This document shows, in pieces, positions 1-13,400 of a stretch of DNA of 64,000 bases (position 1 is the stretch's first letter; every line of letters begins with the position of its first letter). The position numbers were made by a program, and so were the translations under genes. This stretch comes from Pleurotus djamor (Eukaryota > Basidiomycota > Agaricomycetes > Agaricales > Pleurotaceae). Below the pieces are notes generated by a model. That model was not told the origin of the DNA, did no database searches, and was given only the letters and a program-made list of their open reading frames with translations. Location of the stretch: contig JAPEVF010000020.1 in NCBI GenBank assembly GCA_029747585.1, positions 1 through 64,000 of the forward strand, read 5' to 3'.

Positions 1-281
1 TGATACAACGACAGTGGCCATATGACCAGGGCTGGAAGACAGATCGAGGTTCGACTTTCTCGCTTCTCCTAAAAAAACGTGTAAACCGTGAGAAAACCAA
101 TTCCCAGGATCAGAAAGGCGTGGTTCAATTTTCTGAACTTTACCAGAACCCTCCTCGGTGTCGAAGGTCCAATTTTCTAGAATCCAACATAAGCCTACGA
201 CAGCATCTCAAGAATTTCCTCGGAGGACGAGCTGGCTCTCCTCTGACTCTTCATGATACCACGCAACGGCCAGATCCCGAG

Positions 282-1597
282 ATGGACGGCGCCCCTATTC
301 CATATTCGCCTGAGGTCCTGACATCCGAGGATGCAATCGTCCATCTCGAGTACAACCCAAACGATGTGCCGCCAAAGCCTGATGGAAATTGGACGCGGTT
401 CATTTGCATCAGCGACAACCACTCCCGGACATTTGCGGTTCCGCCAGGGGACGTGCTTCTCCACAGTGGAGACCTCACACCCACTGGAAGAGTCGAACAC
501 TTCAAGCTAACGATGGACTGGATAAGTGAAATGCCTCACGTATTTAAGATGTACGTGAATTCCTTACCGCCGGGCTGACCGAGATTGATGTTTTTTTTGC
601 TTAGAATCATTGCTGGAAACCACGATGTACCCCTCCATCAACCGTGGTATGAGTCTAACTATCAAAGGTGGCATCGGAACGCAAAGGAGGTGAGTCAAAA
701 TTTGGCTTTTTAAAGGGGGTTGACGGCAAGGTTGTGATGTCACTGACCTCAGGATCGACACAGCCGTTGGAAGATATCCAGGAAATCCTCAAGGGAGAGA
801 CCGCCAGGTCCAACGGAGTCATATATCTTCAAGACGAGAAGTTCGAGTTCAAGGTGAAGGAAGGAGGTCGAACATGGAGCGTCTATGGTTCGCCGGTACG
901 TCTCTTCCTGATCTTGAAAGCTCGTGATCTGATGTCGGTCTTAGTGGTCCCCCGCATTCTTCAACTGGGCGTTCAACTATCCTGCCGAGGAAGCTGAGGG
1001 TAAGCTCCGATTTTTCTCGTTCTTTTCTGAGCTTGATGTTTTTGTTTCAGGTCTGATATCCAGAATCCCAAAAACCGACATCTTGTACGTTTGTCACACT
1101 CATGTTTTTGTCCGCATGCTAATAACTTTGATAGACTCACCCATGGACCACCTTACAAAGTCTTTGACCGCGTACGCGGAGGCCAAGACGTTGGCTGTCC
1201 GACCCTCGCGAAGTATCTTCCGAGTCTTCAGCCGCGCCTGCACGTTTTCGGGCACATCCACGAAGCCCACGGTGCAACAATAGTCGACTGGGACCTCACG
1301 CCAGATCTTTCAGGGATCGAAACGGCTGATAGCGATGTTGCGTCTGACATTACGATGCACTCGCGTGGGTCGGATGAAGAAAGTTACGAAGATCTTATGG
1401 AAGTTGACACTGACCGCGCAGCGGGATCCATCCAACCGTCGCCGTCACCGGAAAAGAAATCTTCAAAAGGCCCACGAACAGTCTTCGCTAATGCTGCCAA
1501 CTGGCCATCAGGTCCGCGCATGACTAGAGAGGGAGGCTTTAGAGTGCCTTTTGCTGGGCCAGGTTTCCAGCCAGTCATCGTCGACCTCCGTGATTGA
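282..1597 (+). CDS. Calcineurin-like metallophosphoesterase, six exons, 345 aa
   Basis: The exons that keep one frame are 282-550, 605-689, 764-895, 945-999, 1051-1084 and 1135-1597, with GT..AG introns of 49-74 bases. Metal-binding motifs appear in family order: SDNH (the usual form is SDTH), GDL, GNHD, THGPP and a terminal GHIHE. This is the pattern of the small MPPED1/2-like branch of metal-dependent phosphatases. The protein ends in an acidic, Ser-rich stretch followed by a conserved tail. The start is the ATG at 282, because the longer open frame upstream lacks an ATG. There is no signal peptide, so it is probably cytosolic or nuclear. The substrate cannot be read from the sequence. The Asp/Asn change in the first motif is next to, not at, the metal ligands. 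The class is secure; the exact role is not. Confidence 0.85.
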
Positions 1598-1676
1598 AAC
1601 GCGCTATAGATACATACATTCATACGAGAGTTCGTGCTTGATCGTATCTATACAGGTTACTATTCCTTTCCAGTAT

Positions 1677-3058
<1,382 letters not shown>

Positions 3059-3495
3059 TCACCCTCATTCCCCGCTTGAATCAAATATTCACCGAAGTAG
3101 GCCGTTCTTCCATACGAGCGGTCACTGGGCTTGGGCTCGCGTGCTCAAGAAGGAGGACCTCGACAGTCCAAGTACCAGATCAGTCGCCAAGAATGGAACA
3201 ATCGTGCGATCTCGTGACAACAGGCCGCAACACGGGGATAGCATCCTTTCTACTACTCAATGACGGAGAGGTACACTGTGTAGTATGGGTGAAGGCGGGG
3301 TGAAGGCGTAGTTTGCCCTGGGGTTGCGCGCGATTCTGAGAAACCCATAATCCAGGGATGGAAGGAATTCACGCAAGTCACCTGGGTCTCGAAATCCTGA
3401 AATGACACAGGTAGGGCGATGTGGTCATGTTGAAGACTGGGTAGGAAAGCGATTTCACCGATTTCACCGTCGGGCCACGTATCAACAATCAAGCT

Positions 3496-5122
3496 TCAAG
3501 GATCAAAGTTCTCGTCTAAGAAAGCCCGAGCCCTAGTCTCGCCTTCTTCCAATCTAATCCAGGTTTCGATGCCTTCGTTAGGGCTCGGAGACCTGAAGAG
3601 GATATTCCTGACTCCGTAATTCCATGCTTTATCCCCATACCCACCATACCTACGAGCCAAATGTCATCAGCGAACGGAGCCAACTTGGGAAGGCAGGGGA
3701 GGAACGGACCCGGAGTGCTTATCAAAGCAAAAGATAACACCCTTCTTCCTTTCGCGTGCACACCATTCGTTCCCGTGGTCATGACCGGAGATGATTACTT
3801 TCAGATTCTTCACATGGCTATTCAAAGCGTCCCACCAAGGTGTATCCTTGTTCAAGTCCTCAGCAGACCCCGAAGCCTGGGTGGATCCTTGTCCAAGACT
3901 GTCGGCTACGGACATTACTTTCCATGGCAGAAGAAAGGATGGGACATCACGTACCGTTCAAGCCCTGGCTCACTGTTTGATTAAGCGTCTTCTGTACCGC
4001 TTGGATAGCATAAGGCGGGATGTGAACAAAGGCGATAGCGGATCTCAGGTGCCCAGGCCCCCAAGCTGCATCCATTAACCGCGTTTGCTCGGAGATGTAG
4101 GTCGCGACGGACGAATGAACCCAATCGGATACGGGATGGGAAGTATGGCCAGGAGAAAAGCCGCCTATGGTCGATCAGGGTAGTGACTCAAGACAATGTT
4201 CGAATGAACCGACCTCGCGAGTCAAAAAACCAAAGCACCAGGGCAGGCGCTTCATCTAGAGGAGAACTTTGAGTTCAGGTTCGTGATCGTAGCGGTCGAG
4301 ATACCTTCTTTGCTACGATATATCTAAGAGGTTGTTTGAGTCAGACGAAGCTGGTGCCTAGGGTTGAAAGGAACTTACGGGGACCCAGTAATTTCCAGGA
4401 CCTTCGGTGTCAGCGCCGCCAATGCCTGGAGGTGCAATCCGTGTGTAGCTTAGAGGCGCAACGCGCAACTCGCGCCGAATTTCATCCAGATGCGTGATGT
4501 TCGCCTGATTGTCGTGGTTCTTTACGCGAACATCAGTTTCGTGTATGAACAAGAGGGAAGAGACGCACCCCGTGAGTTGAAGAAAACGGAACTTTGGCTT
4601 CATTGAAAGGCGCCATAATTTCATCGACAAGAAGAGTAGAGTTGTCTCTGAAAGTGTCTACCACTAGAGCTGAGTGCTAGGGTTGATGTTGGTAGAAACC
4701 GAAACATACTTTCGCCCGTGATCAAGTCGCCATTGATCACTCTGCACTCAATATCGTGATTAGCAGCACATAGGGCGGCCGTGGAAGCCACACGGCTTAC
4801 GCATAGTCCATCCCCTCGTCTCCGAGAACCTTTCTCATCAAAACCAAGCTCTTCCTGTCTTGTTCAGGTCCCCAGTCGTCCCATGGGTTCTCACCAAAGT
4901 GCAGATCAGAGAACACAGTGATCTTGAAGGTTCCATCATCTCTGAAGGTAAGACGGGGTTTGTTGGGATATGGGTCGAGAGATTGGAGGTATATCTGTTG
5001 AGCTATTGACAACGTCAATAACAATGTTGGCCCAGACCAGTTGTCCACAAAACCGTACGGGCAGCTTGAAAGGCTTGGACCACATATGCGAGGGCGGAGA
5101 GACCTAGCACAGTATATACCAT
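3496..5122 (-). CDS. Secreted Dcr2-like calcineurin-type phosphoesterase, multi-exon
   Basis: The start at 5122 gives a hydrophobic signal-like N-terminus (MVYTVLGLSALAYVV). Exon 1 (5059-5122) joins 4801-5002, 4710-4741, 4663 down to 4569, and 4519 down to 4379, all in frame. Further exons run down to the stop at 3496. Ordered motifs are FSDLHFGENPWDDWG, NGDLITGE, GNHDNQANITHLDEI, LVLWFFDSRG and SGHDHGNEW. This set marks the Dcr2 / purple-acid-phosphatase-like metallophosphoesterases found across fungi and plants. The signal peptide suggests a secreted or vacuolar enzyme. Yeast Dcr2 is a phosphatase acting in cell-cycle and ER-stress signalling. Whether this copy does the same is unknown. Exon borders in the 3' half are approximate. 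Confidence 0.82.
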
Positions 5123-5489
5123 GGTCGCTGCAGAGGTGCTTTCAGGCTACAGAGATGAGAGAAGCCCCGAAAAGTCATATCGAGGCGAGAACGCACGTTC
5201 CTGGAAGGAGACAACGTTGAACATGGGGCGGACCCGTCGGTCCATGGGTCCGCTTCGTCACATGATGTTAAGTTAAAGGGGCCAGGGCATTTATGATTTT
5301 TGCCTGGTCGGTCCAAGGTCGCTCCAAAAATCTTCTTACTAGACTTCTCAGACTTTAAGCTGGTCTCACTTTCCGAGACGTGCGAGCTCGAGGTCTCGAT
5401 TAATCAGGCCTGGCGCTGAACTAGAAGGCATTTGCTCAACGTTTTGACCAGGCTATCATTGAAGCTCAGTATTCCCCTCTCAAACGAGG
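5123..5489. other. Intergenic region between divergent genes
   Basis: This 367-base stretch separates the divergently transcribed phosphoesterase (-) and F-box (+) genes and must hold both promoters. I see no clear TATA box, repeat or further ORF. Confidence 0.5.
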
Positions 5490-6813
5490 ATGTCCCGATC
5501 TCCAGTATTCCCTCAAGATCTCGTTGACTCTATTATCGACAACCTTCGCGATGACATCCCTTCGCTCAGACAGTGCTCGTTGGTTTCTTCAGCTTGGAGG
5601 CCAACGGCTCAAAGGGAACTGCATCGCACAATAATTCTCAAAATTAGTCTTACCAAGTCCCAAGGGTCGCGGTTTTCTAATAGAATAAACCATCTACTAG
5701 GTCCTTCACTCCATCTCCTCCAACACGCGCGGACACTTGTAATCTGCTGGCGAGCGGATGTTGATCCCGAAGACTATCCACAAAAAACAAGGGAAGAACC
5801 GTCTCTTATCACGTTCCTCAAGAAGCTCAACTCCCCGACGCTGCCCCAGCTCTCTTGTCTTGAACTCCGCAATATTATATGGGGAAGTGTAAACAAAAAC
5901 CTCAGATACGCATTTCTTCGCGCAATATCCTCAGAAGCCATCCACCAAGTTCGGCTTATTCACTGCGGCCTGCCTTCGAACCTCCCATGGCGGCGTTTCG
6001 TTGGCCCCGAAACACGCAAAATCACGCTGTCTTGTCTGATCATCCTACCTGACGATGCAGCATCCCTGGAATGTGCTACGCAGTTGCCTCTCCATTCGGC
6101 CCCTAAATTGACCATCCTCAAGATGCAGGCTTTTTGGGGGCGTACCAGTGGTATGGTCAATTGGATTCTACGGTCGCCATCCCATGACACATCCTCCTTG
6201 ACTGCCGACGATACGCCTGGACCGCGTAAACGCGCATCGCTAGAACATGTCACGACGCTCTCATTCACTGGCGACCGGGAATCTATTCCACTATTTGATG
6301 AGATTACCCAAGCCTGCCCAAGTCTAACGACGCTGAAGTTTAAGCCGTGGTTATTCAACTGTGAGATTCCCCCGCCAAGTATAGCAGTATCTTCTCTCTC
6401 GGCTGACAATGGTCATACCATCAGCCACCACAAACGGTGGGACTAGCCCGTTGTTTCCCAACCTCGCACGCAGTGCATCGCTACAATCTTTGCACATTCA
6501 TGGCCTCTGGACCGATTCCTTCCCGTGGTTGGCATCCTCCATCAGAACGCTAAGCACATGGTCTTCTCCTGAGAAAACAATCGCGATCAACATGAAAACT
6601 CAACAAACTGTGACGACTCTCTCGACTGACTCTGCCCTACTCAAGCAAGTAAGGAACCTTGACGCTGTCGTTATCGACGCGGTGCCTGGTGCACAAGTCA
6701 GCCTTACGCTTACGCTGGCGTCCATCACAGACGATTTCGAGCTTATGAGGACATCGTTCGGAAATGATCATGCTCGTTTGAGCGCACTCAAGGTTCGAGT
6801 CATCAGCCCATAA
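5490..6813 (+). CDS. F-box-type protein with one 46-nt intron, 425 aa
   Basis: The N-terminus (FPQDLVDSIIDNLRDDIPSLRQCSLVSSAW) matches the F-box pattern common in agaricomycete proteins: a Leu/Pro start, then the conserved SLVSSAW. Two open frames overlap around 6400. An intron at 6379-6424 (GTATAG donor, CTGAC branch site, ATCAG acceptor, 46 bases) joins them in phase. The gene is therefore 5490-6378 plus 6425-6813. The remainder is the weakly repetitive LRR-like sequence usual for these proteins. F-box proteins dock targets onto SCF ubiquitin ligases. Hundreds of divergent copies exist in mushrooms, and the target cannot be predicted. 6814-7010 is a short convergent 3' intergenic stretch. 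Confidence 0.75.
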
Positions 6814-7010
6814 TCCATCAACTGGAGACAACTCTAGTCGTCACGTTCGCTTTTCTCAAACTCGTATTCGCACAAGACTCACATCGGTTTGTTCGAAGCG
6901 ACTGGTGGTCACAGGCAGAGAGATGAATCAAATTGAAGAAACAGAATAGTCAAGAAAAGGAATCTGAAGGTATTTACTGGAAATACAGGTAGTAATGTAG
7001 TGACATGTAA

Positions 7011-8370
7011 CTACGCCAAAGATTTGTGGCGGTAGCGCGATAATTTGAACCTCTTCGACGACCCCATTCCACGCCTAGAAGAAGATCCCACTTCGAATTC
7101 CTGCTCGCCCTCCTCTTCTGGATCGGCGGGCTCGACGTCTTCGATTGATCGTTTGCGGGCAGAAGATTGGCTTCCCGACGCGGCCTGGAGTTGTTTTATC
7201 AACGAATCTCTCTTGGCTGTGGTCATCACTCGTGAGTGAGCTGGAACGACGTTTTTGGCGGCCTCATCCTTCTGCTTCATGAGATAATCAAACGAGGGCT
7301 TGTCGTTTTCCCAACCCTTGTGAAGAACCTTTTTGAAATAGTTGACGAAGATCGCATGCGGTCCCTCCTGTTTGAGATTTTTGGGAGCCTTGGGTTTGGT
7401 AGCTTTGGGTTTGGTAGCTTTGTGTTTGAAAGCAAATGTGTTTTCATCCTCGAGGTCTTCATCAATGTCGGATACATCGAAGCCGTCCGTGGCAGTGTCG
7501 TCATTTCCGCGGCTATGCTTGCTTTCCTCCGCAGCAGCGTCCTTGAGTGCTTCGGCATGAAACAAATTACAGAAATGAAGCCGAAAGTCGAAGAGCAAGG
7601 CACCCAAGGGACCGCAGGAGAATATGAAAGGACGTCCATCCAAAGTTCCGGAACTGACGAGCATAGACTTCTTGGATCCACCAGTGACGTCGGGCCCCTC
7701 TACACGGCACTCGTTGAACAGCTGCATGACGTTGCGGACGTCGGCAGAATGGGTATGCGGCGTGTATCGAACGGCAAAATAAACGATCACCCAGAAGAAG
7801 GACTCAATGTCGTTGTAAACGGAATGGATCTTATCAGGCTTGCTTGACAATTTGATTGACATGAACGCCCATGTTCCCTGAAGGGCTGGTCAGATGGAAG
7901 AAGAAAATTGTAAGGGGAAAATCGTACCGTGCGTTCAGGAGTGCGTCCGGGCCCCCCAAGCTTAGCGACCTCTTTCGCGAGATCCCAGTCAATGAGAAGG
8001 CCACTCCCATCAGGGAGAATCAGGATGTTGCCTGAGCTGATGTCGCGATGGAGAATCCCACAGATGTTGTAAACGTCCCTGTGGGCTGAGAAACAATGAG
8101 AATTGGGCAGGAGCTAGAGGGAATATGGTTTGCCTTGAAATGCATGATAAATCGCGTATATCATGGACTTCGATGACATGAATTGTGAGAGATGCCTGCC
8201 GAGCTCGGCGACAACGAGCCTGGTGAGTACCCTTGAGACAAGCTTATCCCCTTTATACCCCCGGTCCCGCTTCGCGACTCGGTCCGTGAGGGTCTTGTGA
8301 TCGTTGAAATCGCCCCCGCAAACAAGCGTCGGGACGTGCTTTATCTCTGCCTTCTTGAGTGTCTTGAGCG
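7011..8370 (-). pseudogene. FunK1-type protein kinase, C-terminal part, truncated by the retrotransposon
   Basis: Three exons remain (8134-8370, 7928-8085, 7011-7877). They carry the catalytic loop HRDIS..N, and LLIDWDLAK in place of the usual DFG. The FunK1 C-lobe motif GTWAFMS and NDIESFFWV follow, then a long charged tail ending RYRHKSLA. The intron at 8086-8133 starts with GC (CAAG/GCAAAC) rather than GT; with that donor the junction reads HAFQAHRDVYNICG, exactly the family pattern. The reading frame runs straight into the left edge of the LTR element at 8371. The upstream part reappears beyond the element at about 14.3 kb. The kinase is thus interrupted and probably dead. FunK1 kinases are expanded in mushrooms and their substrates are unknown. 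Confidence 0.8.
8366..8370. repeat. Probable target-site duplication, left copy (GAGCG)
   Basis: GAGCG precedes the left LTR. The right LTR is followed at 14281-14285 by AAGCG, one mismatch in a low-quality stretch. Fusing the host DNA across this 5-base duplication restores the kinase frame and places an intron acceptor correctly. That supports the site better than the 5-base match alone. Confidence 0.6.
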
Positions 8371-8546
8371 TGTAAGGAAGTCTCCTTGCACGAAGATGTC
8401 TCCTGGGAGTCCCCTAGGACGCTCCTAGAGCCAAACAGAGACAAATAGGTAGATTATATATAAGGCAGACACCAACGTTTGTGTAGTTCAGCTTTTGCTA
8501 TCCCAGAACTTGGTCCTCGTATCGCCGTCTGCCTTTCTGAGTGTCC
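8371..8546 (+). repeat. 5' LTR
   Basis: The LTR starts TGTAAGG, carries a TATA box (TATATATAA, about 8455-8463) and runs to about the N at 8547. Similarity with the 3' copy is perfect through 8477. It then becomes hard to follow because the right copy is full of Ns, so the right border is approximate. No clear tRNA primer-binding site is visible after it. 8548-8801 is a leader with T-rich runs and no gene. Confidence 0.75.
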
Positions 8547-8801
8547 NTTTTTACACTTTTTTTTTTACGATCGACCACTTTCTGCCCGTCCAGAACGCGT
8601 GTCCTCGCTATCTAATCTCGTACCTCCGAGATTGTGCAGGGTCGCCTTCGGCGTCTACCCTAGCGCAGAGATACGCGCTCAACTCGTTGTCATTGCTCGT
8701 GCTCGTCCTGTCCGTCTCGCTCGAACCTAACTGCCCGTGATCGTCTCGCTCGAAAGCATCCTGCTCGTGATCGTTCCACACGCTCGTACTCGCTCGAACA
8801 G

Positions 8802-10412
8802 TTGCCCGCCCTGCCTCCTCGAAGACCCATTGGATCGTGGGGAAAGCCATCAGTCACGACTCGTCAGTCATCCAAATCGCCAAGCGCACCAGGAAGAAAG
8901 AGCACGCCTAAACGAGCGTTACTCGAAATCGCTGTTGGGGAGGCCGTGACGCCTTTATTATCACCCTTATCGCCTTTGATACCACTCCCTACCGCTTTCG
9001 AAACGCATATAGACTCCGACGCCGCAGATCATACACCTCCGTCGCCACCCATTCCTTTACCCGAGTCCCCAAAGTGGCCGGAGTCACCATCTGAAGCTGA
9101 ACCGTGGAACGTGTCGCCATTTCTCAAACCCATCATGCCTCAGAACATTGCCAAAGTCATCCAGAAACGCCCTGACGTGCTACCGTCCCTAACCGAAGGA
9201 AAGCTCCTACCGGAAGAATGCTGCAAATTTGAAGACGCGTTGGGGTCTTATTTTCTCCTCAAGCATATCCCTGTCGGAGAACGAGTACCAACAGCTGTTT
9301 GCTGTCTTCAAGATCCGGTGATGAAACAATGGGTAACTGGATGTGGACCTGCTATTCAGACGTGGACGTGGGAGGTATTTGTCAAGAGTTTTCGGGCTCG
9401 CTGGTTGCCTAAGGGTTGGAAGAGCGTGATGAAGAGAGAGATTTTGGGAATGGAACAAGGAGCTATGACTTTTGAAGAGTATCAGAATGCCGTGCGTGCT
9501 AAGAACTATATGCTATCTGACTCAGAATATTTCGTGTCCGAGGAACAGCTCCGCGCGACTCTCGACGCTCACATGAATGCGGACCTGGCCGAAGAATGCG
9601 AGTCTCAAGAGTTGGAACAGTTTGAAGATTTCGAGGAGTGGATCCTGCAAGTCACCGCGGCCGATGAACGCATGCGCCGACAGGCCAAGATTGTCCTGAA
9701 GGCATTCGCCGATTTCAATAAGGCCAACGCGAGACGATCAGCTCCCACATCCTTCGCTTCATTCGCCAATGCCGCTGCCGCTGGCCGTACGGGTCGTTCG
9801 TTCGCGCCGGCTGCTGTCGATCACAACAAGGAAAACGCTGGGGTGGGCGAATTGAAGCCCCCCAAACTAACATACAAGGAACGGACACTCCTCGAAGCCC
9901 ACAAGGGGTGCTATCGCTGCCGCAAGTTTTACGCTGGTCATATCGCAGAGGGTTGTACAGACTGGCCAAAGGGCGGTGCCGACTATAAACCGTTGACTGT
10001 CGAGATGGCCAACGCAGCAAAGGCAGCTTGGATGAAACGTGGCGTCAAGGTCAACGCTATCCCGGCCGATGTGCAAGAGGAGGATGCTGGTGCCTCGGGG
10101 TCTGGTCATGCGGCCGCTAATGACTCTGATGATGAAGGGGTGGTTTACTACGATGTCCAGCAGGGTGTTGTTGCCGCCGCTGTCAACGCCACGTCGGGAG
10201 TCATCCTTGGTGATGATTTCGACAATGACGTTGAGGATAGTGACAGGTGCGTTCCTCAGTCGACTGCTTGTTCGGTACCTGTCAATGGTGGTGGCTCGCG
10301 GCTGCCTCTGTCGCCTACAACGACAGGGGATNGGGGGCGTGTGCTCGTCCCCACCGCTCGCACCAATTGCAACGTCGCAACTTCTCTGGGACTGTATGAT
10401 GAAGTTCCCTGA
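8802..10412 (+). CDS. gag: Retrotransposon gag with zinc knuckle
   Basis: This open frame of about 536 codons begins without an ATG at 8802; the first in-frame ATG is at 9135. A Pro/Ser-rich N-terminus precedes the capsid-like core, which contains a retrotransposon-gag stretch (WEVFVKSFRARWLPKGW). Near 9909-9956 there is a zinc knuckle of the form C-x2-C-x6-H-x4-C. Its Cys-His spacing is two residues longer than the usual C-x2-C-x4-H-x4-C. An acidic linker follows. The frame changes to that of pol at the N at 10332. If that N is not a real base, gag and pol form one continuous reading frame. Confidence 0.8.
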   Translation: MPALPPRRPIGSWGKPSVTTRQSSKSPSAPGRKSTPKRALLEIAVGEAVTPLLSPLSPLIPLPTAFETHIDSDAADHTPPSPPIPLPESPKWPESPSEAEPWNVSPFLKPIMPQNIAKVIQKRPDVLPSLTEGKLLPEECCKFEDALGSYFLLKHIPVGERVPTAVCCLQDPVMKQWVTGCGPAIQTWTWEVFVKSFRARWLPKGWKSVMKREILGMEQGAMTFEEYQNAVRAKNYMLSDSEYFVSEEQLRATLDAHMNADLAEECESQELEQFEDFEEWILQVTAADERMRRQAKIVLKAFADFNKANARRSAPTSFASFANAAAAGRTGRSFAPAAVDHNKENAGVGELKPPKLTYKERTLLEAHKGCYRCRKFYAGHIAEGCTDWPKGGADYKPLTVEMANAAKAAWMKRGVKVNAIPADVQEEDAGASGSGHAAANDSDDEGVVYYDVQQGVVAAAVNATSGVILGDDFDNDVEDSDRCVPQSTACSVPVNGGGSRLPLSPTTTGDXGRVLVPTARTNCNVATSLGLYDEVP

Positions 10413-13400
10413 TTCTTCCATTTCGCATAACGTTGACGGAACTCTCATTGACGATGGCTCCGCAGTAGTTCTGATTAGGGAAGACCTAGTCACACGCTTG
10501 GGTCTCCAGCGTCGCAAGTTGGGAACACCCATCCCGCTGGGCTCAGCTTTCTCGGGTTGCAAATCGGATTTTTCTCTTACGGACTACGTGTTGATGGTTC
10601 CTACTTCTCGTGATGGACTTTTTTCTTCTGTTGTTACCCTACGCGCCATCGTTGCGCCGTCTCTTTGCGCTGATGTAATTCTTGGGGGACCGTTCATTCG
10701 GTCAAACCGTCTCCTTATAGACTTAGCAATGAATTCTTGTACCGCTCGACTTGATAACGACACGTCTATTGAACTTATCGGCAACAAGGGGAAGGTGCCC
10801 TCGCGCTCGATTCCCACCAAGAAGTTCGTACCCTTCGATGTTAAAAGAAAGTCGTTCTTCAAGAAAAGAAAGATGTTTATGAGTCGCGAAATGACGGATC
10901 GGCTGCAATCGTGTTTCGTGAAGGCCATTCCTGTGGAAGGAGAAGAAGAGACCAACAAGGATAAAACCAAGGAGCTGGAGCCCGAAGAAGTGCTCACCCG
11001 CATCCGAGACACAATAGAAGAGCTCGCATTTCAGGAGAAGTTGAAACGTATGGACGCCCAAGTGAAGGAAGAATTTAAGGATATGTTCCCCGTTGATATT
11101 CCCCCCGTTCACCGTCTGCCTGATGATATTTTTCATAGCTTCACACTCAAGGACGCGGGCAAACGTGTGAAGGGTCGCGTCTATACCTCCCCTCGCAAGT
11201 ATCTTCAGGCTTGGAATAAACTGATAAGTCAGCATCTCGCAGCGGGTCGGATCCGCCCATCGTCTTCGGAATTCGCAAGTCCCTCCTTCCTGATTGCCAA
11301 GGCGGACCCGAAAGCAGACCCTCGTTGGGTCAACGATTACCGCGAGCTGAATGAGAACACTGTACCCGATGAGTTTCCCCTGCCTCGCATTGATGCGATC
11401 TTGTCAGACTGCGCTANTGGAAGGATCTTTGGGAAGATTGATATGACAAATGCGTTCTTCCAAACGAAAGTGCACCCGGATCACATCAAATTCACAGCCG
11501 TACGAACGCCTCTAGGCCTGTTCGAGTGGGTCGTCATGCCCATGGGATGTCGTAACGCCCCTGCGACCCACCAACGTCGGATGAATGCAGCACTGAGGCA
11601 CCTGATCGGGAAGATCTGCCACGTATACCTGGACGACATCATTATATGGTCGCAGACTGTGGAGGAGCATCATCAGAACGTCCGTTTGGTCATGGAGGCC
11701 CTCAGAGAAGCTAAGCTTTATTGTTCGATGAAAAAGACATCCTTATTCTGCACCGAACTACTCTTCTTAGGACACAAGATTTCGCAGCATGGGATCTCAG
11801 TCGACCCCGCAAAAGTAGAACGAATTGAGAATTGGCCGACACCACGGACTCGAGGGGATGTCCGCAAGTTCCTGGGTTTGGTTCGTTATGTATCCGCCTT
11901 CCTGCCTCGACTGGTCGACCTTGCCTCGGTGCTCTCACCTTTCACGGCAGGTCCCGATTCGGATGAACGTATTGTGTGGCGCCAAGAACACCAGGATGCT
12001 TTCGATGGCATCAAACGCTTGGTAACGTCTCACGAGTGCTTGACTGTCATTGATCATCTCAACCCAGGGGACAACAAAATATTTGTCACAACGGATGCCA
12101 GTGAGATGGGTACCGGTGCCGTCCTATCATTCGGTCCTACATGGGAGTCAGCTCGGCCTGTCGCTTTCGACTCTAAGGGGTTTTCGTCGGCGGAGAAGAA
12201 CTACCCTACTCATGATAAGGAGATGCTTGCTATAATCCGCGCCCTGAAAAAGTTCCGCTCCGAGTTGTTGGGTGCTGATTTTGAGGTGTTCACAGATCAT
12301 CGGACGCTCGAATTTTTCAAGAAACAGAAGGACCTTACGAAGCGCCAGCTCCGGTGGCAAGAGTTGATGGCCGATTATACGTTTGAAATCCGATACGTGC
12401 GTGGCGCTGACAACTCAGTGGCTGATGCTCTCTCTAGGACAATTGAGAAGGAGGATTTGGCTGTTCCCGTCCTACCTATTGCAGCGGTACGAGCGCTGTC
12501 GTCGTCGATTTCGGGGAATTCTGTGGACCGGGACGGAGTGTCGACACTGTCTATTGCCTTGGACGACGAGCTGCTTAATGAGATTCGTGCGGGGTACGAT
12601 GCCGACGCGTGGTGCCGGTCACTACAGGAAACGGGGAGCAAGACTCAAGGGGTCCGCAAGACGAATGGGCTGTTATACCTAAACGATCGACTGGTGGTTC
12701 CGAAACTGCCACATGTTCGCGAGGCAATATTCCACATGGCCCATGATTCCCTAGGCCATTTCGGCGTGGCTAAGTCGTACGCAGCGCTGAAGAATTCTTT
12801 TTATTGGCCTAACATGTATGCGACGCTGGCTAAACTATATGTTCCAGGTTGTGACGCGTGTCAACGGAATAAATCGTCGAATGCACAGCCTGCTGGTCCC
12901 CTGCATCCGATTGCCCCGCCGGACTCGAGGTTTTCGTCAGTCGCAATGGATTTTGTTGGACCGCTACCCGAAGACGCCGGGTTCAATTTCCTCCTCACAC
13001 TCACCGACCGACTTGGAGCCGACGTTCGACTAGTCCCATGCCGAAGTGACTTGAAGGCTGTGGATTTGGCATCATTATTTTTCGACCACTGGTTCTGCGA
13101 GAATGGACTGCCTGAGAACATCGTTTCTGATCGCGATAAGCTTTTTCTGTCTGACTTCTGGAAAGAACTCACTAACCTGCTAGGGATTAAACTGAAGATG
13201 TCCACGTCGTTTCATCCGCAAACGGATGGCCAGAGTGAGCGAACGAACCGCACTGTCATTGAGGCGGTCCGGTATTACGTCGACAGGCAGCAGACGGGTT
13301 GGGTAAAGGCGCTGCCAAGGATTCGCTTTGCGTTGATGAACTCGGTGAGCGCTTCATCGGGTTTTTCAGGTTTCCAACTGCGTCTTGGGACTTCCCCTAG

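Noticed and set aside
7236..7847. 203-codon plus-strand frame
   Set aside because: It is the antisense shadow of the FunK1-type kinase C-terminal exon.
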